DNA of 64,000 bases from Torreya grandis (Eukaryota; Streptophyta; Pinopsida; Cupressales; Taxaceae): assembly GCA_037957365.1 (NCBI GenBank), contig JARHVA010004226.1, forward strand, positions 1,560,501-1,624,500, read 5' to 3'. A model generated the notes under the pieces. The model was given only the letters and a program-made list of their open reading frames with translations, was not told the DNA's origin and ran no database searches. Shown in pieces: positions 12,080 to 25,375 of the stretch (position 1 is its first letter; each line of letters opens with the position of its first letter). Made by a program: the position numbers and the translations under genes.

Positions 12080-13236
12080 GGTTGTAATATATTCTATTTT
12101 GTCTTATGTATGGTTTTATTTTTAGGAGGGACATCAATGGTATGCTATTAAGATGAATTAATAATGACTAGTTTGGGGTGTTAGTTTCATGATGGGATAG
12201 TAGGAGGTCATTTATCTCCAAGAACCACACTTACCAAGATCATGAGGGTAGGTTATTATTGGCCTAGCCTCTTCAAGGATCTACATACTTGGGTTAGAAT
12301 GTGTGGATAATATGATTTATTTATATGAAAATAGAAGCTTGAAGCTCTTCCTTTGAAGCCTATATAAGTAGACCAACCTTTCATGTAATGGGGTCTTGAT
12401 TTTATTGGTATGATAAATCCCCCCATCAAGTTATAGTCATAAATGGATACTCACAACAACTGATTACTTTAAAATATGGGTTGAGGTAATAACAATGAAA
12501 GAAGCTAAAAATTCTATCTTGGAGTTATATCAGAGTATCATCATAAGGTTTGGCACTCCTACTATTATTTCAAATAATGTTCCTACTTTCATGGGTGATA
12601 AGATAGTTAATTGGGTAAATAGTAATGGAATATTTATGATCACTTCATCCAAATATTATCCTCAAGGTAAATAGGTTGGCTGAGTCAACTAACAAGAATA
12701 TGATTAGAATTATCAAGAGAACCTTGGATCATAATCAGATGGGTTGGCACACCAAAATGAAGATAACCTTGTGGGTTGATAAGATAAATCCCAAGAGGTT
12801 AACAAGGAATTCTCCTTTTGTGTTCATCTATGAAAGGTAAAATAAGTTGTCTATATTTCAAGAGATGCCCACCTTAGAGTTGGCACATCAACTAGAGTTG
12901 CTTAAGAATAATCCAATGGAGCTGAGATTGATAGAATTAATAGAGTTGTAGGAAACTAGAGATAAATCTCATCAAGCTATGGAGCATCACCAAGTACTAA
13001 TGAAGAGGTGTTTCAATGAGAAATAAAATCTAAGATCATTTCAAGAAGGTGACATAGTATTAAAATGGGATGAAGATAGAGAAAAACTAGTGAGACATAC
13101 CAAATTTGACACCCTATAGAGTGGACCATATGTCATCCTCAAGTTCAATCAAAGAAATTATTTCTAGTTAGCAAGGATGAATGGAGAAGATATACCTATC
13201 CCTATGAATGGGATACATTTGAAACCTTACTATTGA
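12080..13236 (+). pseudogene. Integrase remnant of element A
   Basis: Integrase would insert the cDNA. Remnants in order: zinc-binding region with 'FHDGIVGGHLSPRTT' and 'VGYYWPSLFKDLHTWV' (12190-12300); core with 'WGLDFIGMINPPI' (first catalytic Asp, about 12391), 'FGTPTIISNNVPTFMGD' (12550 on; expected second Asp is Asn) and 'SSKYYPQGK' followed by stops where the catalytic Glu should be; then a C-terminal domain with 'FQEGDIVLKWDEDRE' and 'GIHLKPYY', ending at the stop at 13234-13236. Frameshifts and stops throughout. Length and order are normal for Ty3/gypsy integrase. Confidence 0.8.
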
Positions 13237-13567
13237 GTGGTAAATTTTAGTTTTTTAAGAAGTATGTTAGGTGTGTGTTTTATTTATATTATATGTGTTG
13301 TGTTCCCTAAATGTTCCAGTTAAACATTTGTTTTTTTATACTTTTTGTTTTATCCTTTTTATTTCTTGTTGTGTTTTTTCAAGTCATTTATGTGTCAAAA
13401 CTAATGTACATGTGACTCCATATCCCAATAGACAAGATTAGGCAATTGGTCATGGCATAACAAGTATACCACCCTTGGGAAATCACTAATAATGTTGACC
13501 ATTTTTACCACAAGCTAAAATGGGTCAACCCAATATAGTTAGGATCTCATATAGAGGCTTTTTATAA
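13237..13567 (+). other. 3' untranslated spacer of element A
   Basis: T-rich, non-coding stretch between the integrase stop and the 3' LTR. A clean polypurine tract is not visible before 13568; the nearest purine-rich piece is 'catatagagg' at 13548. Confidence 0.5.
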
Positions 13568-15840
13568 TGTCATATAGTAATTTTTAGTTCATTTGATGTC
13601 ATATCATGTTCCATTCTAGCTTTGGTCATAGTCTAGCCTAGTCTTTGTGTCATTTAGTGTCTTAGGGGTCATTTTAGAGTCATATATGCAAGTGGAAGGT
13701 TTTCATGGTGTCAAAATAGTCAATATCATGGAAATATTTTGAAAAGGCCTCAAAAATTTCATTTTAGCTTTCAAATATCAAGCAATAGTTTAAGCACAAG
13801 CCTAGTGAACTAGACCATCATCAAGACATCATCTAGAAATGCATAGACTAGTTCATTTATGCATTTGATAAGTTCCCTTAGAAATATTCATGAGCTAAAA
13901 GGTTAAAATGCCATGGATATATTAATTTTAGGAACATGCTCTATAAATTTCATGTTTGCATGAGTTCTATAGCTGAAGTTATGGAGCTTCAAAGTTGAGC
14001 CTATAGAGTAGAACATTCACACAAGCATCAAGTTCAAGCTCCATAAAAGAGCCATTTATATTCAAAAGGCCCTTAATGGACTTAATTTTTATAAATATAT
14101 AATGGTCTACATGAAATCACATATTGACACTTAGATTTAATAGTTTACACTTGGGTTAAACATGTCAAAATGTGTGTGGGTTAAAATCCCTTAAAAAGCT
14201 ATAGGTTGGATAGGATCTAACTATATGGGTCTACTAAGTAGAGATCCAATGATGCAAGCTCAATTGATAAGAAGTTGGGTCCAATCTAGATCAATAATCA
14301 ATGTTTAATCATACTAATGATCCAATAGTGCATAAGAATTGATAGGAAAGTGGGCCTAATGAGATCTATGTCTAGTGTTTGCTTGTACATCTTGATCCAA
14401 TAGTGTGAGAAAAAGTTAGCATGCCAAAGGATATTTGTGGAAGAAAATTTAAGTCCAACATTACTTCATACATCTTGATTTTATGACATGATAAAGGTAA
14501 AAAATTTAGGATATGACAGCAGGGATCTTTGAGACCAATAGGAACAAAGATAGTTTGGAGCAATTTGATTCGTCTAAGCTAGGTTTTGATGGACAAAGTT
14601 GAACCAAAAGAGCCATTTTTTATTGAATCAAGTAGGTATCATAGACATAGTTTATAATGGAAATATTAATTTGGAAGGGAAATTCCACATGTATAAATAT
14701 GTAGGATCAATGATTCTATAGAATATCAATCTCTTTAGACTCATGTGCCACCATGAAAGCCCAATCGAGGACCTAAAAGGAACACTAACTACCATATATG
14801 AAAAATAAAGTCTAGGAAAGCAATGGATGACTATAAATGATGAATACAAGTGTCTAGAAGATAGATAAAGAATTTAAAACATATATGACTGTCATATCAC
14901 ATGTGTTGACTCTCCTATTTTAGTTTCAAATACTTGAGAGATGATCTATGATGAGGTAGTTTCAAAAAAGCTAGTAAAAGAATCTCTACATTTTTTTGGA
15001 GAGTTTGTCATGGTTTATATAGACATTTATCTTGGGAAGAATTCATGTTCTTTTCCATAATTAGGTCCCATATAATGTAATTATTTATTTATTGGACATG
15101 TATTTGAGTGACCTTTGAACTTCATTCTTTCATACTCTTTCTAAAATTATATAAATAGTTGCCATTTTAGCCTTTGTAAAATATACCACGCCAAGTATGG
15201 TGAAGCCCTACTAGTTTTGGCATTGTACTTTACCTTAGAAAAATAAATGTAATCTAGTTTGAGTTCATATCTCTACTTGTAACTGTGTGAAGAGATGTAT
15301 AGTGAATGGTTAAGGTATATTCATCTATCCTTGATTTTTCTCAATCCTTCCATGTTTGATGAAAGTGATTCTAGCCTAGTAGGTCATATGAAGTGTTTTT
15401 AAGTATATGGATCTATTATTAAGTATACGATGAGCCTTAGTATATATAAATGACCTATGGTTTCACTTACCTTGGATAATCTTCATGTATGTCACCTTCA
15501 TATTGAAACACTAATGTTAGTGAATTCTAGGACTCTTATACTAGTGTGTATGCCTTGTCTCTTTGTGATAGATTATAATATTCTTGTGGAAAACATATTA
15601 GTGCATCACCCTTTTATAATAAGTTTATTTCATGAAATTTCTAATCCTTTTCTCCCCACAAGCAAGCATTAGATAAGTGATAATCTTTGAAAGATACATT
15701 CAAGGAGCTAGTCCTTAAATCCAGAGGCTCACTTCCACTGAGGTACACCCACATACCTAAAAGTGTTCCCATGTTTCCCAAATATAGAAGAGGCTTGAAC
15801 ACCCTCTTCTAGGGTGAAATATTTGGTGACAATATTATTT
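13568..15840 (+). repeat. 3' LTR of element A, truncated at its end
   Basis: Starts TGTCATATAG and follows the 5' LTR to about 15840 ('aggcttgaac accctcttct' then 'atttggtga'). The terminal ~90 bp of the 5' LTR are missing, and the sequence then passes into DNA with a minus-strand gag remnant. Differences are many and spread evenly, so the insertion is old. Confidence 0.8.
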
Positions 15841-15845
15841 TTTCA

Positions 15846-17160
15846 AGGCATAAAATTAATCTCATCTAGGAAATTCTATTGTGATTTTGGTCTAGAACCA
15901 TAATGATATGTAGCTTGATTTTTAAGAGTGACCTTAGGAGGTAGGGTATTATATGTTTTGGACCTATTAGGTTGAGGCCCTAATGATGGATTAGGTGCAT
16001 CACCAAGATGAAATCAAAAGAGGATGTAGTGGTGGTAATAGTATCCTTGAGAGTCAATTCATCATGGGGAGGCTTCTTAGGTTAGTGACAATATATTTGT
16101 GAGTGGGATTACAATGGTAATTAGATTTTTTTATATTCAAAAACTGGGAGTTTGCTTAATAGTGATTATAGTTGACATCAATAACACAAGCAAATTATTT
16201 TGAATGTTGTGTATTAGAATCAAAAAATTTAAATGATTTTTGAGATTTTAGATTTAGGGTGAGAATAATGGGTTTTTAAGGATTTTATGTACTTTTTATG
16301 ACATTATTTGGTGATAAGTTCATGATTATATTTTTACCCAAAGATGGTATATACCACAATATTTTGAAGTGCATGACATGTCCCATAAGAGTGAACAATA
16401 TCATCATGGAATTGACATAACTTAACATGATCATATTGTGTGTAAGGTAGAAGAATAAACATATGGTTTATATGGAAATAATTACTTCCTAATTTCTACA
16501 TATTAAAGAGAGGGAAGTAGGGAAGTTTATCATCTAAATGGGATGCTCCTAATTTAAATTAGGGAGGATTATATTGAAAATAATTATTATTGATTGCATT
16601 GGTTGAAGTTTGAAAATAATATTTTTTTTGGTGTTTTGAGATGGTTCAAATCAGTTCATAAGGAAATATTGTATTTTTTATTGGTAAAAGGCCACTTCTA
16701 AAGTTAGAGGAGAGAAAATCCTATGTTTTTATTGAAGAGGGGCCTTAAGAGTGGTAAAAAATAGTTGTAAGGGATTGACATCAGTCATGTTGGGGTCTTA
16801 TTTATGTGATAATGATTTCTATCACTTGGTGAAGTCATGGTTAGATTCATTAGAAAGTTTCTTAGCATTAATTAAATTACTAAGGCTATGTTTAGGAAGT
16901 TTATTATGTTTTAATTCCTTAACTAGATCAATTTTTAAGTCTTCTAATTGTGTAGTGTAATGTCTAGGAAGTTGTTTATACCATTCTAGCACATCTCCAA
17001 TAGAGGTTTTAGATAAAATCTTGGTAGTAGAGTAAATATTAGTTTTAACTAATTCCTTATAAATATTGCCAACATATTTATAATGTAATACAATATATGT
17101 AGTTTTTTCATATTTGATGGCTGGATAAATGCTTCCAATATCCAAAGACATAATTAAAGG
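15846..17160 (-). pseudogene. Tat-like gag remnant, minus strand
   Basis: The open part (17151-16822, 109 codons) contains 'DVLEWYKQLPRHYTTQLEDL' and 'ESNHDFTK', consistent with the gag capsid region. Further down the minus strand, after stops, 16424-16340 reads 'KLCQFHDDIVHSYGTCHALQ', a zinc knuckle of the form C-x2-H-x4-H-x4-C. This CHHC version followed by 'xALQN' is the form seen twice in element D and is usual in plant Tat-type gag. No protease or RT follows; the remnant runs into the end of element A's 3' LTR. It is probably the 5' coding part of an older minus-strand element (perhaps F). Confidence 0.65.
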
Positions 17161-17879
17161 AGATAAAGGTTCATTTTGAATATTTTAAGCATATTATATT
17201 GAATTGGAGGTTGAGGAATAATGTTTCCATTGGCATATATAAGAGGATCATGGATAAAATTCTAGTATGGTTGATTCTTGATGATTTAGGGAGTTTGATT
17301 AGAAAAATTTTAGATTTGGTTTTGTATTTGAGGGATTTTATTGATACTATAAGTTTATATAAGTGGTAATTTCAAACCATTTATGTAAGGTATTTTGAGG
17401 AATCTAGAGGAGGATTGTGAGTGGGATTGATATTTTGATGGGAGTGAGGTGGAGGATTCCCAACATTGGTTTTGGAAGGAATATTCCAAACATTTATGTT
17501 TATTTACCTAATTGATGTAGTGGATGTGGGAATATTGTTAAGGATTACATTACTATTTTGATTATAAATTGCATTATCATTAAGGTTCTTAAAATGTCAG
17601 TCAAGATCTCATAGATCTAATTTTGGTTGATTTGAACCATCTTATATTTAATAGACCTAGGATGAGATTAGTAAAAATTACACCACAAGAAAATTCCATC
17701 TATGGTGAACAAATAAGGAATGAAAGAGAAACTCATTTATAAAATGAATGGGTTGAGGCTTGTTAGAAACATTATAAGATGAGAAATTATGATGACGAAT
17801 ATTAAAAATAAAATTTGGAGAAAAAGTTGATCATAAGAAACATGTGATATTGGGTATGCTGATAAAATTGGTAATTGCA
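17161..17879. other. Leader-side DNA of the minus-strand gag remnant
   Basis: Degenerate sequence upstream (minus-strand sense) of the gag remnant. I recognise no domain. It grades into the ~43 bp repeat region. Confidence 0.4.
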
Positions 17880-18084
17880 TCTATAAAAATAGATTATATC
17901 AAACTAGCTGATATAATTTGGTAAAAAAGGTGAATGAGCTAAACATTGTATCAAGATAGCCTTACAATTTATTAAAAATGTGGCACAACTAGTGACTAAA
18001 CAAAATTATTGTATTAGGGTGGCTAATTTAGATTAAAGAAAAATTAAAAGTGTATAAATATGGAATATGTATTTATGGAAGGCA

Positions 18085-18157
<73 letters not shown>

Positions 18158-18443
18158 CATCATGATCATCATCATCATCATCATCATAACTGATGAATTT
18201 AGAAGGAAACTAGTAAAGTTAAACTTATTAAACAAGCCAATGTAGTTGTCAAAAAACACATAATGGTATTGAGTTGGCTAGTGTTATTTGTCAAAAATCA
18301 CATAATGTTATTAATTTATTGAATAAAATATGTTAAAATAACATAATGGTATATGCTTAGATGATATATTTTAATCAAATCATATAAATTAGCTAAATAA
18401 GAGAAAATGAACAAAATAAGAAGGTATAATTGAGTTGGGTGTG
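17880..18443. repeat. Degenerate ~43 bp tandem repeats, left part
   Basis: Recurring units of the type 'gtatt(a/g)agttggctaatat' followed by an A-rich half such as 'caaaaatcacataatg'. Unit starts are visible near 17893, 17947, 18008, 18264, 18306, 18348 and 18427. The same unit type continues at 51290-51600, on the other side of the element B insertion, so B split one array. Confidence 0.5.
18093..18187. repeat. Compound microsatellite (CA)32 then (ATC)n
   Basis: An uninterrupted run of 32 CA units (18093-18156) is followed by an ATC/TCA run with one interruption (18157-18187). The uninterrupted length implies recent slippage, in contrast to the decayed sequence around it. Confidence 0.97.
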
Positions 18444-19641
18444 TGTAATCACCTAAAAGTGGTATTCGAGTGTTAAGAGTGATAATTGAGACTAACCATC
18501 CCTATTTTATACCCAAACCTATCTTAGATCCTATTATCACACTTATCCAAGCCTCATGTGGGCCACAAACACTCCTACTCAGCCCTAAAATAGTCCTAGA
18601 CCCTCATTTCCTCATCCTGGCCCTTCATGCCTAATGTTATACCAACTAGACATTAATTACATAATAAGAACACTAGTGACACATTAATCTAGTGCCACAA
18701 AAATGGTGCTAATGTCCTTTACCTTTATTTTCCCCAAACTAATATCTTTTCAAAATTAAAACCTCCTAGGGTCAGCCTAGACATCTTTTATCACTTGCAC
18801 AAGCATAAAAACAATATAAATACATGAATTTTATCCCTCTAACCATTAGATGAAATTTAAATGAAAAATAAACATTCAAACTTAGAAAATGTTATGCACA
18901 ATTAAGGTTATCAATCCCTATCCTGACATACTTCTGCATACTACAATATACAACAACCATAAGCTCAGATTACCTAGATTTCTAGTTTGAAGCACATTCA
19001 AGTAACTCAAGGCCACTATCATAATATATTCACTTACACTTACACTAGCATGTAGGTGGGGATAAATACATCTAGCATGATCCCTCATTAGAGTATTTCT
19101 ATGTAGGTAACTCTATTCACAATTGGGTGTTGAGGAGGTCCAGCTAGATGCCCTAACTAGATAGAGGATTAAGGTTTTTATCACTTAATTAGTCATTACA
19201 AGAAGAATATAGGGTTTCAAAAATCATGCATATAGGAATAAACCTCATATATTTAGACATAGGTGTACGTAATAGCTTAGGATGGTCCTATTTATAGGAT
19301 ACCACCACCAATATCAAGACACTAACACCACATTTCCAGTAATGGTGTTACTATTAAATTATGGTGATATTGTCTAGAAGGAGTTCTAACATTAGGATCT
19401 AGTTTTCAATACTCAGATCAACTTTCACCTTAGTTTTTATCACCTAGATCACCCTTCTTAGTTATTTTTCAGCTAAGTTCTTACTTCGACTATTTATTGT
19501 TATTTTTAGAAAAGTCAAAGCTATTCAATTATATAACAAATCATTGGCTATATTTATTGCATATTATTTCCATGATTTAGCCTGCTCAACTCTTTAACAA
19601 ACATAGGATTTGTACTTTTTAAGTCCTAAAAGGTTAAAACA
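18444..19641 (+). repeat. 5' LTR of element B
   Basis: Begins TGTAATCACC and ends AACA (1198 bp), matching 49630-50828 throughout. Shared landmarks are 'tagtgccacaaaaatggtgctaatgtc'-like sequence (18692 on), the TATA box and a 'cataggattt' block near the end. Confidence 0.85.
18815..18822 (+). promoter_or_regulatory. TATA box in the 5' LTR of element B
   Basis: TATAAATA followed by 'catgaattttatccctct'. The same 26-base block is unchanged in the 3' LTR (49981-49988 on), although the rest of the LTRs has diverged, which supports a promoter role. Confidence 0.55.
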
Positions 19642-19660
19642 TTTAGTGAATCTGACTTAC
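19642..19660 (+). other. Decayed primer binding site of element B
   Basis: TTTAGTGAATCTGACTTAC directly follows the LTR. It aligns base for base with TTTGGCGACTCTGCTGG-type Tat primer sites with several changes, and resembles the site of element A. Confidence 0.45.
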
Positions 19661-20399
19661 TTTGAGCAATTATTTCAAATCCCTAGTGCACCATTATGGT
19701 TTCCCTTCTCATTTATAACATCTACTTAGTTCTAATTTGTAGCCTATCATCATTATTATCATGATGGATACCATTTTCTACTTTATGTTACAAATTCTTG
19801 TGGTTTTATTAGAATGCTTATTACTATCCATTAGTATAAAATGCACATGTATGTCACTCCTCTCATGGATCATGTCAGAGCTAAGCTTATTTTACACATT
19901 GATCCTCCCTCTTGTGAGTCCCATTATTATGAGGATCATTATTACATGGACCACTTTTAGTTACCTCTGATTAATACTCAATGATAGAGGGTTTAGATGA
20001 CTCCTTTTATTCTACCTCCACATAGACTATTAGACTATATTCTCTCCTATCCCACCTCTACAACTCACCCTTGACAAATATAATATCCTACAATTCAATT
20101 TATTACTAAATGAAATAAGGTGTCTACTTAGCCTATATAGGAATAGTGTAATCCCACCATCCCTCCTCATCTACAACACACTACAATGGGACCTAGATAT
20201 AATTAAAGATCATTTTATATTATGGATTAGTTAATAAATACACCTTTTAAGATATACATATTGTAATTACTTAAAAAGGAAAATATTTTCAAAAATATTA
20301 TTTTTCAAAAACTCAATCATACATCTTTACCTCATGACATAGGTCCAAATTAATTTACATTTATCATGAACACAATCAAGGACATTGAGGATGTCATAT
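19661..20399 (+). other. Interior of element B before the protease
   Basis: A broken frame near 19745-19965 gives acidic/His-rich residues such as 'DPPSCESHYYEDHYYMDHF', without any gag motif I recognise. The rest is AT-rich and non-coding in appearance. Confidence 0.35.
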
Positions 20400-20860
20400 C
20401 CTTTTCTAATGAGGATTTACCACCACATTTAGTTATTACTTAGAATTTACCACTTTTCTTTCAAGCATAAATCAATACCACCACTATTAAATGAGTTCTA
20501 ATTGATAGTGGTTCAAGACTTAATATATGTTACCTCAAATTTATACATACAATGGAGGTTGATATAGAATCCATTAAAAAGACAAAATAATAACAAAGGT
20601 TTTGATGTCATTTTTAGTAGACATTGGGTTCTATTACATTGGACATGATGGTAGGGCCAAAAACCTTACCTACAAACTTTCAGGGGATTCCTAATCATTT
20701 TAACAACTTATTACTTTGGAGACCATGGATATATTATATGTAGGTTGTACCCACTAATTTTCATAGATGCATTAAATTTTTACATGATAAATACTTATAC
20801 ACTTTTCTAGCAAATAATCAACCATTCAGATATTATAAACTCACTAAGCCTACTAATCCA
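20400..20860 (+). pseudogene. Tat-type protease remnant of element B
   Basis: The frame reads 'VLIDSGSRLNICYLKF' (20498-20545; active-site type D-S-G), then, after a stop and a frame change, 'ITLDMMVGPKTLPTNFQ', 'LLLWRPWIYYM' (consensus LLGRPWIHSM), 'VVPTNFHRCIKFLHD' and 'LANNQPF'. The GRPW-to-HRCIKF series is the hallmark of plant Tat-type protease and matches element D ('STLHRCVKFEHDG'). Stops and one frameshift make it non-functional. Confidence 0.75.
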
Positions 20861-21206
20861 AGTACATCTTTAGATGGGATACCTCATGTTCTCATAGATT
20901 TCTAGCCTTAGAAGATTTCAATTGAGAAGATGAATACATATGAGGTTGGAGAGTCTAGTAAGAATATTATTACACCCCTTCTAGATATTACTAAAACATA
21001 ATCACCTTCACCCATTGCTATGTACCTAGGGATATGATATATTATTGTATATGGGTTGATGGAGATGCCAACATGTGACACACATCCCTTTAGTTAGATA
21101 TATGGATACAATATATTAGGATAATAGATTAACTTTTGGAAGTAGTACATTGGGTAATGGTCAGCCTACACTAGGATTAAGAGGTTACCCATCCATGGGT
21201 TAGATA

Positions 21207-21210
<4 letters not shown>

Positions 21211-21248
<38 letters not shown>
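21211..21248. repeat. (TA)n microsatellite
   Basis: About 38 bp of TA repeats with one TG interruption. Confidence 0.95.
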
Positions 21249-22160
21249 GGAGATGATTATCATGGTAAATATATCAAGTAAGCATTGAGTCTTCTATTGT
21301 AAGAGGATATTGGAGGTTTTCCCCTCGAAGAGACATTATGGAGTTATTCCTTCATAAAGGAGTATTATATGGTGTTTCCATACCTTAAGGGTATTTATGC
21401 ATATATTGAATATAAAGATCATTACAAAATCAGCCTCCCATAGTACATATATCGCCACTTAGAGTAGATGATGAGATTATCACAACATAGTTATCATTAC
21501 TTGTTAACTCAAAAGAAGTATACATACATAAATATGATATGGATTCTTAGGCCATCACAGAGGATGAGCCAACACCTATTAATATTGATGACTATTTATG
21601 TGGATTAAATTTCACACTAGTGTGCCCAAGAGAGTATAAAGATTATTCTAAGGCACGTATACCTCTTCCTACACTAGAAGCACCACTAGTTCATAATATT
21701 ATAGCTATGATATCTCCTATTTAGTTATAGTTAGTGGTAGATCCATCCATTTATTAGTACATATGGTTAGATCTATGGATATATATTTGGTTATATATAT
21801 TCAGGTAGGGAGTTCATAGGATAGACTACACCAGATTCTACATATATTACTTGATAGAGGATTGATGGTATTACCCAAAATTCACCATAGATCTATCAAT
21901 AGATTATCACCATAGGAAGGTCATCCCTTTTATCATTTTCATAGACTTACAAGACATGATATAGATACATGCTCAACATTATAGTATAATTTGAATAAAT
22001 TCAAGCCTTAGGGCATTATTCATATTATATAGCCTCTACTGCTATTGACACAGGCACAAAGATAGAGTCATATCTAAAATAGATACTCATAAAATGATCT
22101 ATTGACTATCCAATTTTTTTTTGTAGATAGATACATACCCCATGTGTCTATAAATGAGGA

Positions 22161-22454
22161 TTTTTATCATAATACTTGCACTTTAGCATTTTTACATTAG
22201 ATAGGATATAAGGAAAATAAGCTACAACATGTTATACATTGTCAGGATTTCATTGGACATATTGAATTGTTAGTTTAACGTGGCCTAAATTTTATAAAAA
22301 ATTATTATTTATCATGAGAATGGGCACTAATTTATAGGTTACACTTGGAAATACATGTTTACAAGTGATGGATGCCATAGTTCATTAATTAGATAGATGT
22401 TTGACATTCAATCATGAGGGACACATGGTTTACATTTTACATGATAGAAATTTT
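22161..22454. repeat. Duplicated flank X (first copy)
   Basis: About 290 bp immediately left of copia LTR 1. The same sequence recurs at 29613-29906, again immediately left of a copia LTR ('aataagctacaacatgttat', 'gtgatggatgccatagtt', 'aatcatgaggga'). By eye about 85% alike. Because the flank and not only the LTR is repeated, a segmental duplication is implied. Confidence 0.8.
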
Positions 22455-25356
22455 TTTTGGAAGAAAAATAATTGAGAGGGGTGGGGGGGGTGAATAAATT
22501 TCTTAAAAACATTAATTCAATTCCACTTAAACATATATGAACCATTTATACAAACATGAACATCTAGCAAAGATTATGTAACCATACATGATTAAACAAC
22601 ACATTACATATGTGGGAAACCCTTAAGAGGAAGAAAACCCACTGATATTCTCAAATGGAATATGGTCCTATATTAAAAAAACTAATCTTTTTTGAATCAA
22701 CAACTCCACATGAAGCACCAACCCCAACTAGTCAAGCACCCACTCAATTAGACTTTAGCAAACACCAAATCGTAAGGAGGCACTAACCCTTTAGATGAAT
22801 CAGAACCAAATCAACCACCTAAGACATTTTATCACCTTCATAAAACCTTTTTTCTCACACAAAAAATGATTATCACCTTATTTATCTCATATCACTCTTT
22901 TATCCCTCTCAAACTACCTTCAAGGCTTCTTCGCTCAACTAGGTCTCTTCAAAATAGATTAGGCCATATGACCTTGATATTAATCTATATTACCAATGCA
23001 ATATATTAATGAATAATATTATAAATTAATTTTATGGTATATATGACCTCTTTTATCTCTTAAATGTTTTATTTCCTTTTATTATTCTATATTTTTCTCT
23101 AACTAGCCAATTAGGCCTATTAGGCCTTATTCTTATATAATCCTCTAGCTCACACACCTATTGGTCAATAGTAAAAACTTGAACACATGGATTACCCTTA
23201 AAATAGGTATGATAATACATATCATACATTAATCAATCATAAAAATATGTCTATCATATCACAGAAGACCACAACCTCTTTTAGTCTTTAAGGAGTCCTA
23301 ATTCAATTAGGCTTTCATTAGTACAAGTTACGTTTTGATTTCCTTGAAACAATTTAAAAATAATTAAATTTTAGGAAAAAATAATATTCCACTAAAATAT
23401 ACCCATAATAATATAATATTAGGTCCATGAAACCTTTTATCTCCAACCACCACTTGAAGCACACCATTAATACTATTTACATTAGGCCTTCACACACAAA
23501 GAAAGGCTTGTCTTGAAAAACTGAAGATAATGTAATATTTATCCATAAAACCATGATAATAAGTCATATAAAAATAACCTAAATGACATAAAAAATTCAT
23601 CAAGTTAATTATACTTCATCACATAAGGCATATATCCTCAAAAACACCTTTGTACCTCACTCACTTAGAACTACTAATTTTCTTCAAAGACCAATCATGG
23701 TGACTCAGGCCTCCAACACCTGTATAGACATATTGAATGAATTATGATGCATTTAAATGATCTTATGAGATAATAGTATCATTCTTAAATATAAATATAA
23801 TATATTAAAATGGAAAATATTGGTCTTGTAGACCAATCTCATGACCTTATATCTCATTATCTTATCTGAACCAGATAGGTCAGCTTGTGAGCAAATTTTT
23901 CACTATATTAATTAATCTAAAAATATATATATAAAACATTAATAGTAAATAAAAATCTAAAAAAACATCTCCATTCACTTGTTTTCATCACTCTATCATG
24001 ATAACACATTGTTATTCATATTCACATTGTTGCCTAGGTTTCTCACTGTTTGCACCATTAGGCTTATTAGTGACTGACTAACCTGGATGAATAGTTTATC
24101 AAAATTGAGGGATAAAACCTATCCAAAAAAATTCATGGACAAGAAACATGATTATAAATATTCATCCTTCATTCATTTTCATACTTTAACTTTGTCAAGT
24201 CTAAATTCTACAGCAAATATTTAAGAAATTAGCACTTTCATGTAGGGTCCACTCACACACCTGACAACTCAATCACACTTGGATGTGCCTGGGATATTTT
24301 AATAAAACCTAAAATATCTTAACTAATAATAATAATCTATTTTTGTAAATTTTTATCAACATCTTCAATATCAGGTCTTTATTAGGGTTTTAAGAGGGTT
24401 TAAATCTATTTCTATTATTAATAATTATTCATAAAACATAACCCCTAAATCTGAAAATAAATGCCTTTAATTTTGAAATAGGAACCTTCCCCATATAACA
24501 TGAATATATTTGGTTCCCATGTAAATTTTTGATGAGCTAATGAGCATAGTAAAATCCTTTTGGGGTTGAGAACTCTTCATTTTGAACACTTAAGAGACCT
24601 CAAAATAACTTTTCATGCCTTGTCCTTCAAACTATGACCTCAAATTTCATGAACAAACTTGAAAAAAAAAACCTTACCTCTAAAAATTATCATATGATCT
24701 TAGACACCTTTAAATATTAGCATGACCCCTCACTAAGCTACACACTCTCTCTCTCTTTGCTTGATTAGACATTGACCTGTAAACCATATTAGGACTTAAA
24801 ACTAACCTTCATGCCTCTTTCTATGCACTCTCCACCACTATAACATACTCAAGAAACCTCATACATGATTAAAAACTATAATACATCATTTATATGTCTT
24901 GACAATAGATCATGATACTTCATTAAGCCAGGTAGGGTCTAGAAGTGGTCTAGGTATAGACTTGATATGAAGGTCCTACCCTTGTATGCTCACCTTGAGA
25001 CTCTCATGAGTGATATAATGCCTCTTATACATGCTCAAGAAACCTCATAAAATCTCTCATGCCTATGTGAACTCATCTCACCAAGACACCATGATCAAAC
25101 CTTATTATAAGGTCTTTCTATTCCATGACTAGGTTTAGGCTACTCAAAGACCTATACCTTCATGAAACCATAAGTCATTAATTTCCTTCAAATTATCTCT
25201 TTTTAAATCAAATTTTATTTCATGGACAACATCCTTAAATGAAAAAACTCCATCAATTCCCTTTGTCACATCAACACACTACCAACTAGGCACACTCTCT
25301 TAATGATAACAACCTTATGCAAGATGTATTATTGACATCAATGATAGTTCTCAACA
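22455..25356 (-). repeat. 3' LTR of copia element C
   Basis: About 2.9 kb. In element sense it begins TGTTGAGAACTATCATTG and ends at the T-rich/GGAAGAA edge near 22455. It matches 29907-31382 plus 45024-46693. Near its end lies a G-run ('gaggggtggggggggtgaa', 22476-22494) typical of many plant copia LTRs. Confidence 0.75.
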
Positions 25357-25375
25357 ATCTTCCCCTTTTTCATTA
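25357..25375 (-). other. Polypurine tract of copia element C
   Basis: In element sense the sequence AAAAAGGGGAAGAT immediately precedes the LTR start TGTTGAG. This is the plus-strand primer expected here and fixes the orientation. Confidence 0.7.

Larger units (their letters stand above)
4931..15840 (+). mobile_element. Element A: old Tat-like Ty3/gypsy retrotransposon with RNase H ahead of RT
   Basis: A complete but decayed LTR retrotransposon. Two ~2.3 kb direct repeats flank a 6.3 kb interior with recognisable gag, protease, RNase H, reverse transcriptase, second RNase H and integrase, all plus strand and full of stops and frameshifts. The 5' LTR ends at CA just before a Tat-like primer site (7303). 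The 3' LTR stops matching near 15840, about 90 bp short of the expected end, where unrelated minus-strand gag sequence begins, so the right end is probably truncated. No matching 5 bp target duplication is visible (TATAA at 4926-4930 is not repeated after 15845). Internal stops and LTRs that look only about 80-85% alike mark it as old. The domain order is the notable feature. Confidence 0.85.
20861..22454 (+). other. Interior of element B left of the copia insertion
   Basis: Decayed linker with short readable pieces ('YLCGLNFTLVCPREYKDYSK' near 21597) in the place where Tat elements carry a low-complexity segment between protease and RT. No RT motif. A (TA)n run lies at 21211-21248. The last part (22161-22454) is duplicated at 29613-29906. 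Confidence 0.45.

Noticed and set aside
13237..13567. Polypurine tract search before the 3' LTR of A
   Set aside because: Only a weak purine stretch is present. I did not call it, as the LTR edge there is supported mainly by comparison of the two copies.
4931..15840. Element A as an endogenous pararetrovirus
   Set aside because: It has long terminal repeats, a primer site and an integrase remnant with C-terminal domain, so it is an LTR retrotransposon.
18044..18259. Frames with His/Thr or Val/Cys runs
   Set aside because: They are translations of the (CA)n and (ATC)n microsatellite.
22161..22454. Treating this piece as part of the copia LTR
   Set aside because: The partial 5' LTR at 29371 starts with the GGAAGAA edge and has no such sequence before it, and the right-hand copy ends with a target-duplication base set. 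It is flank, not LTR.
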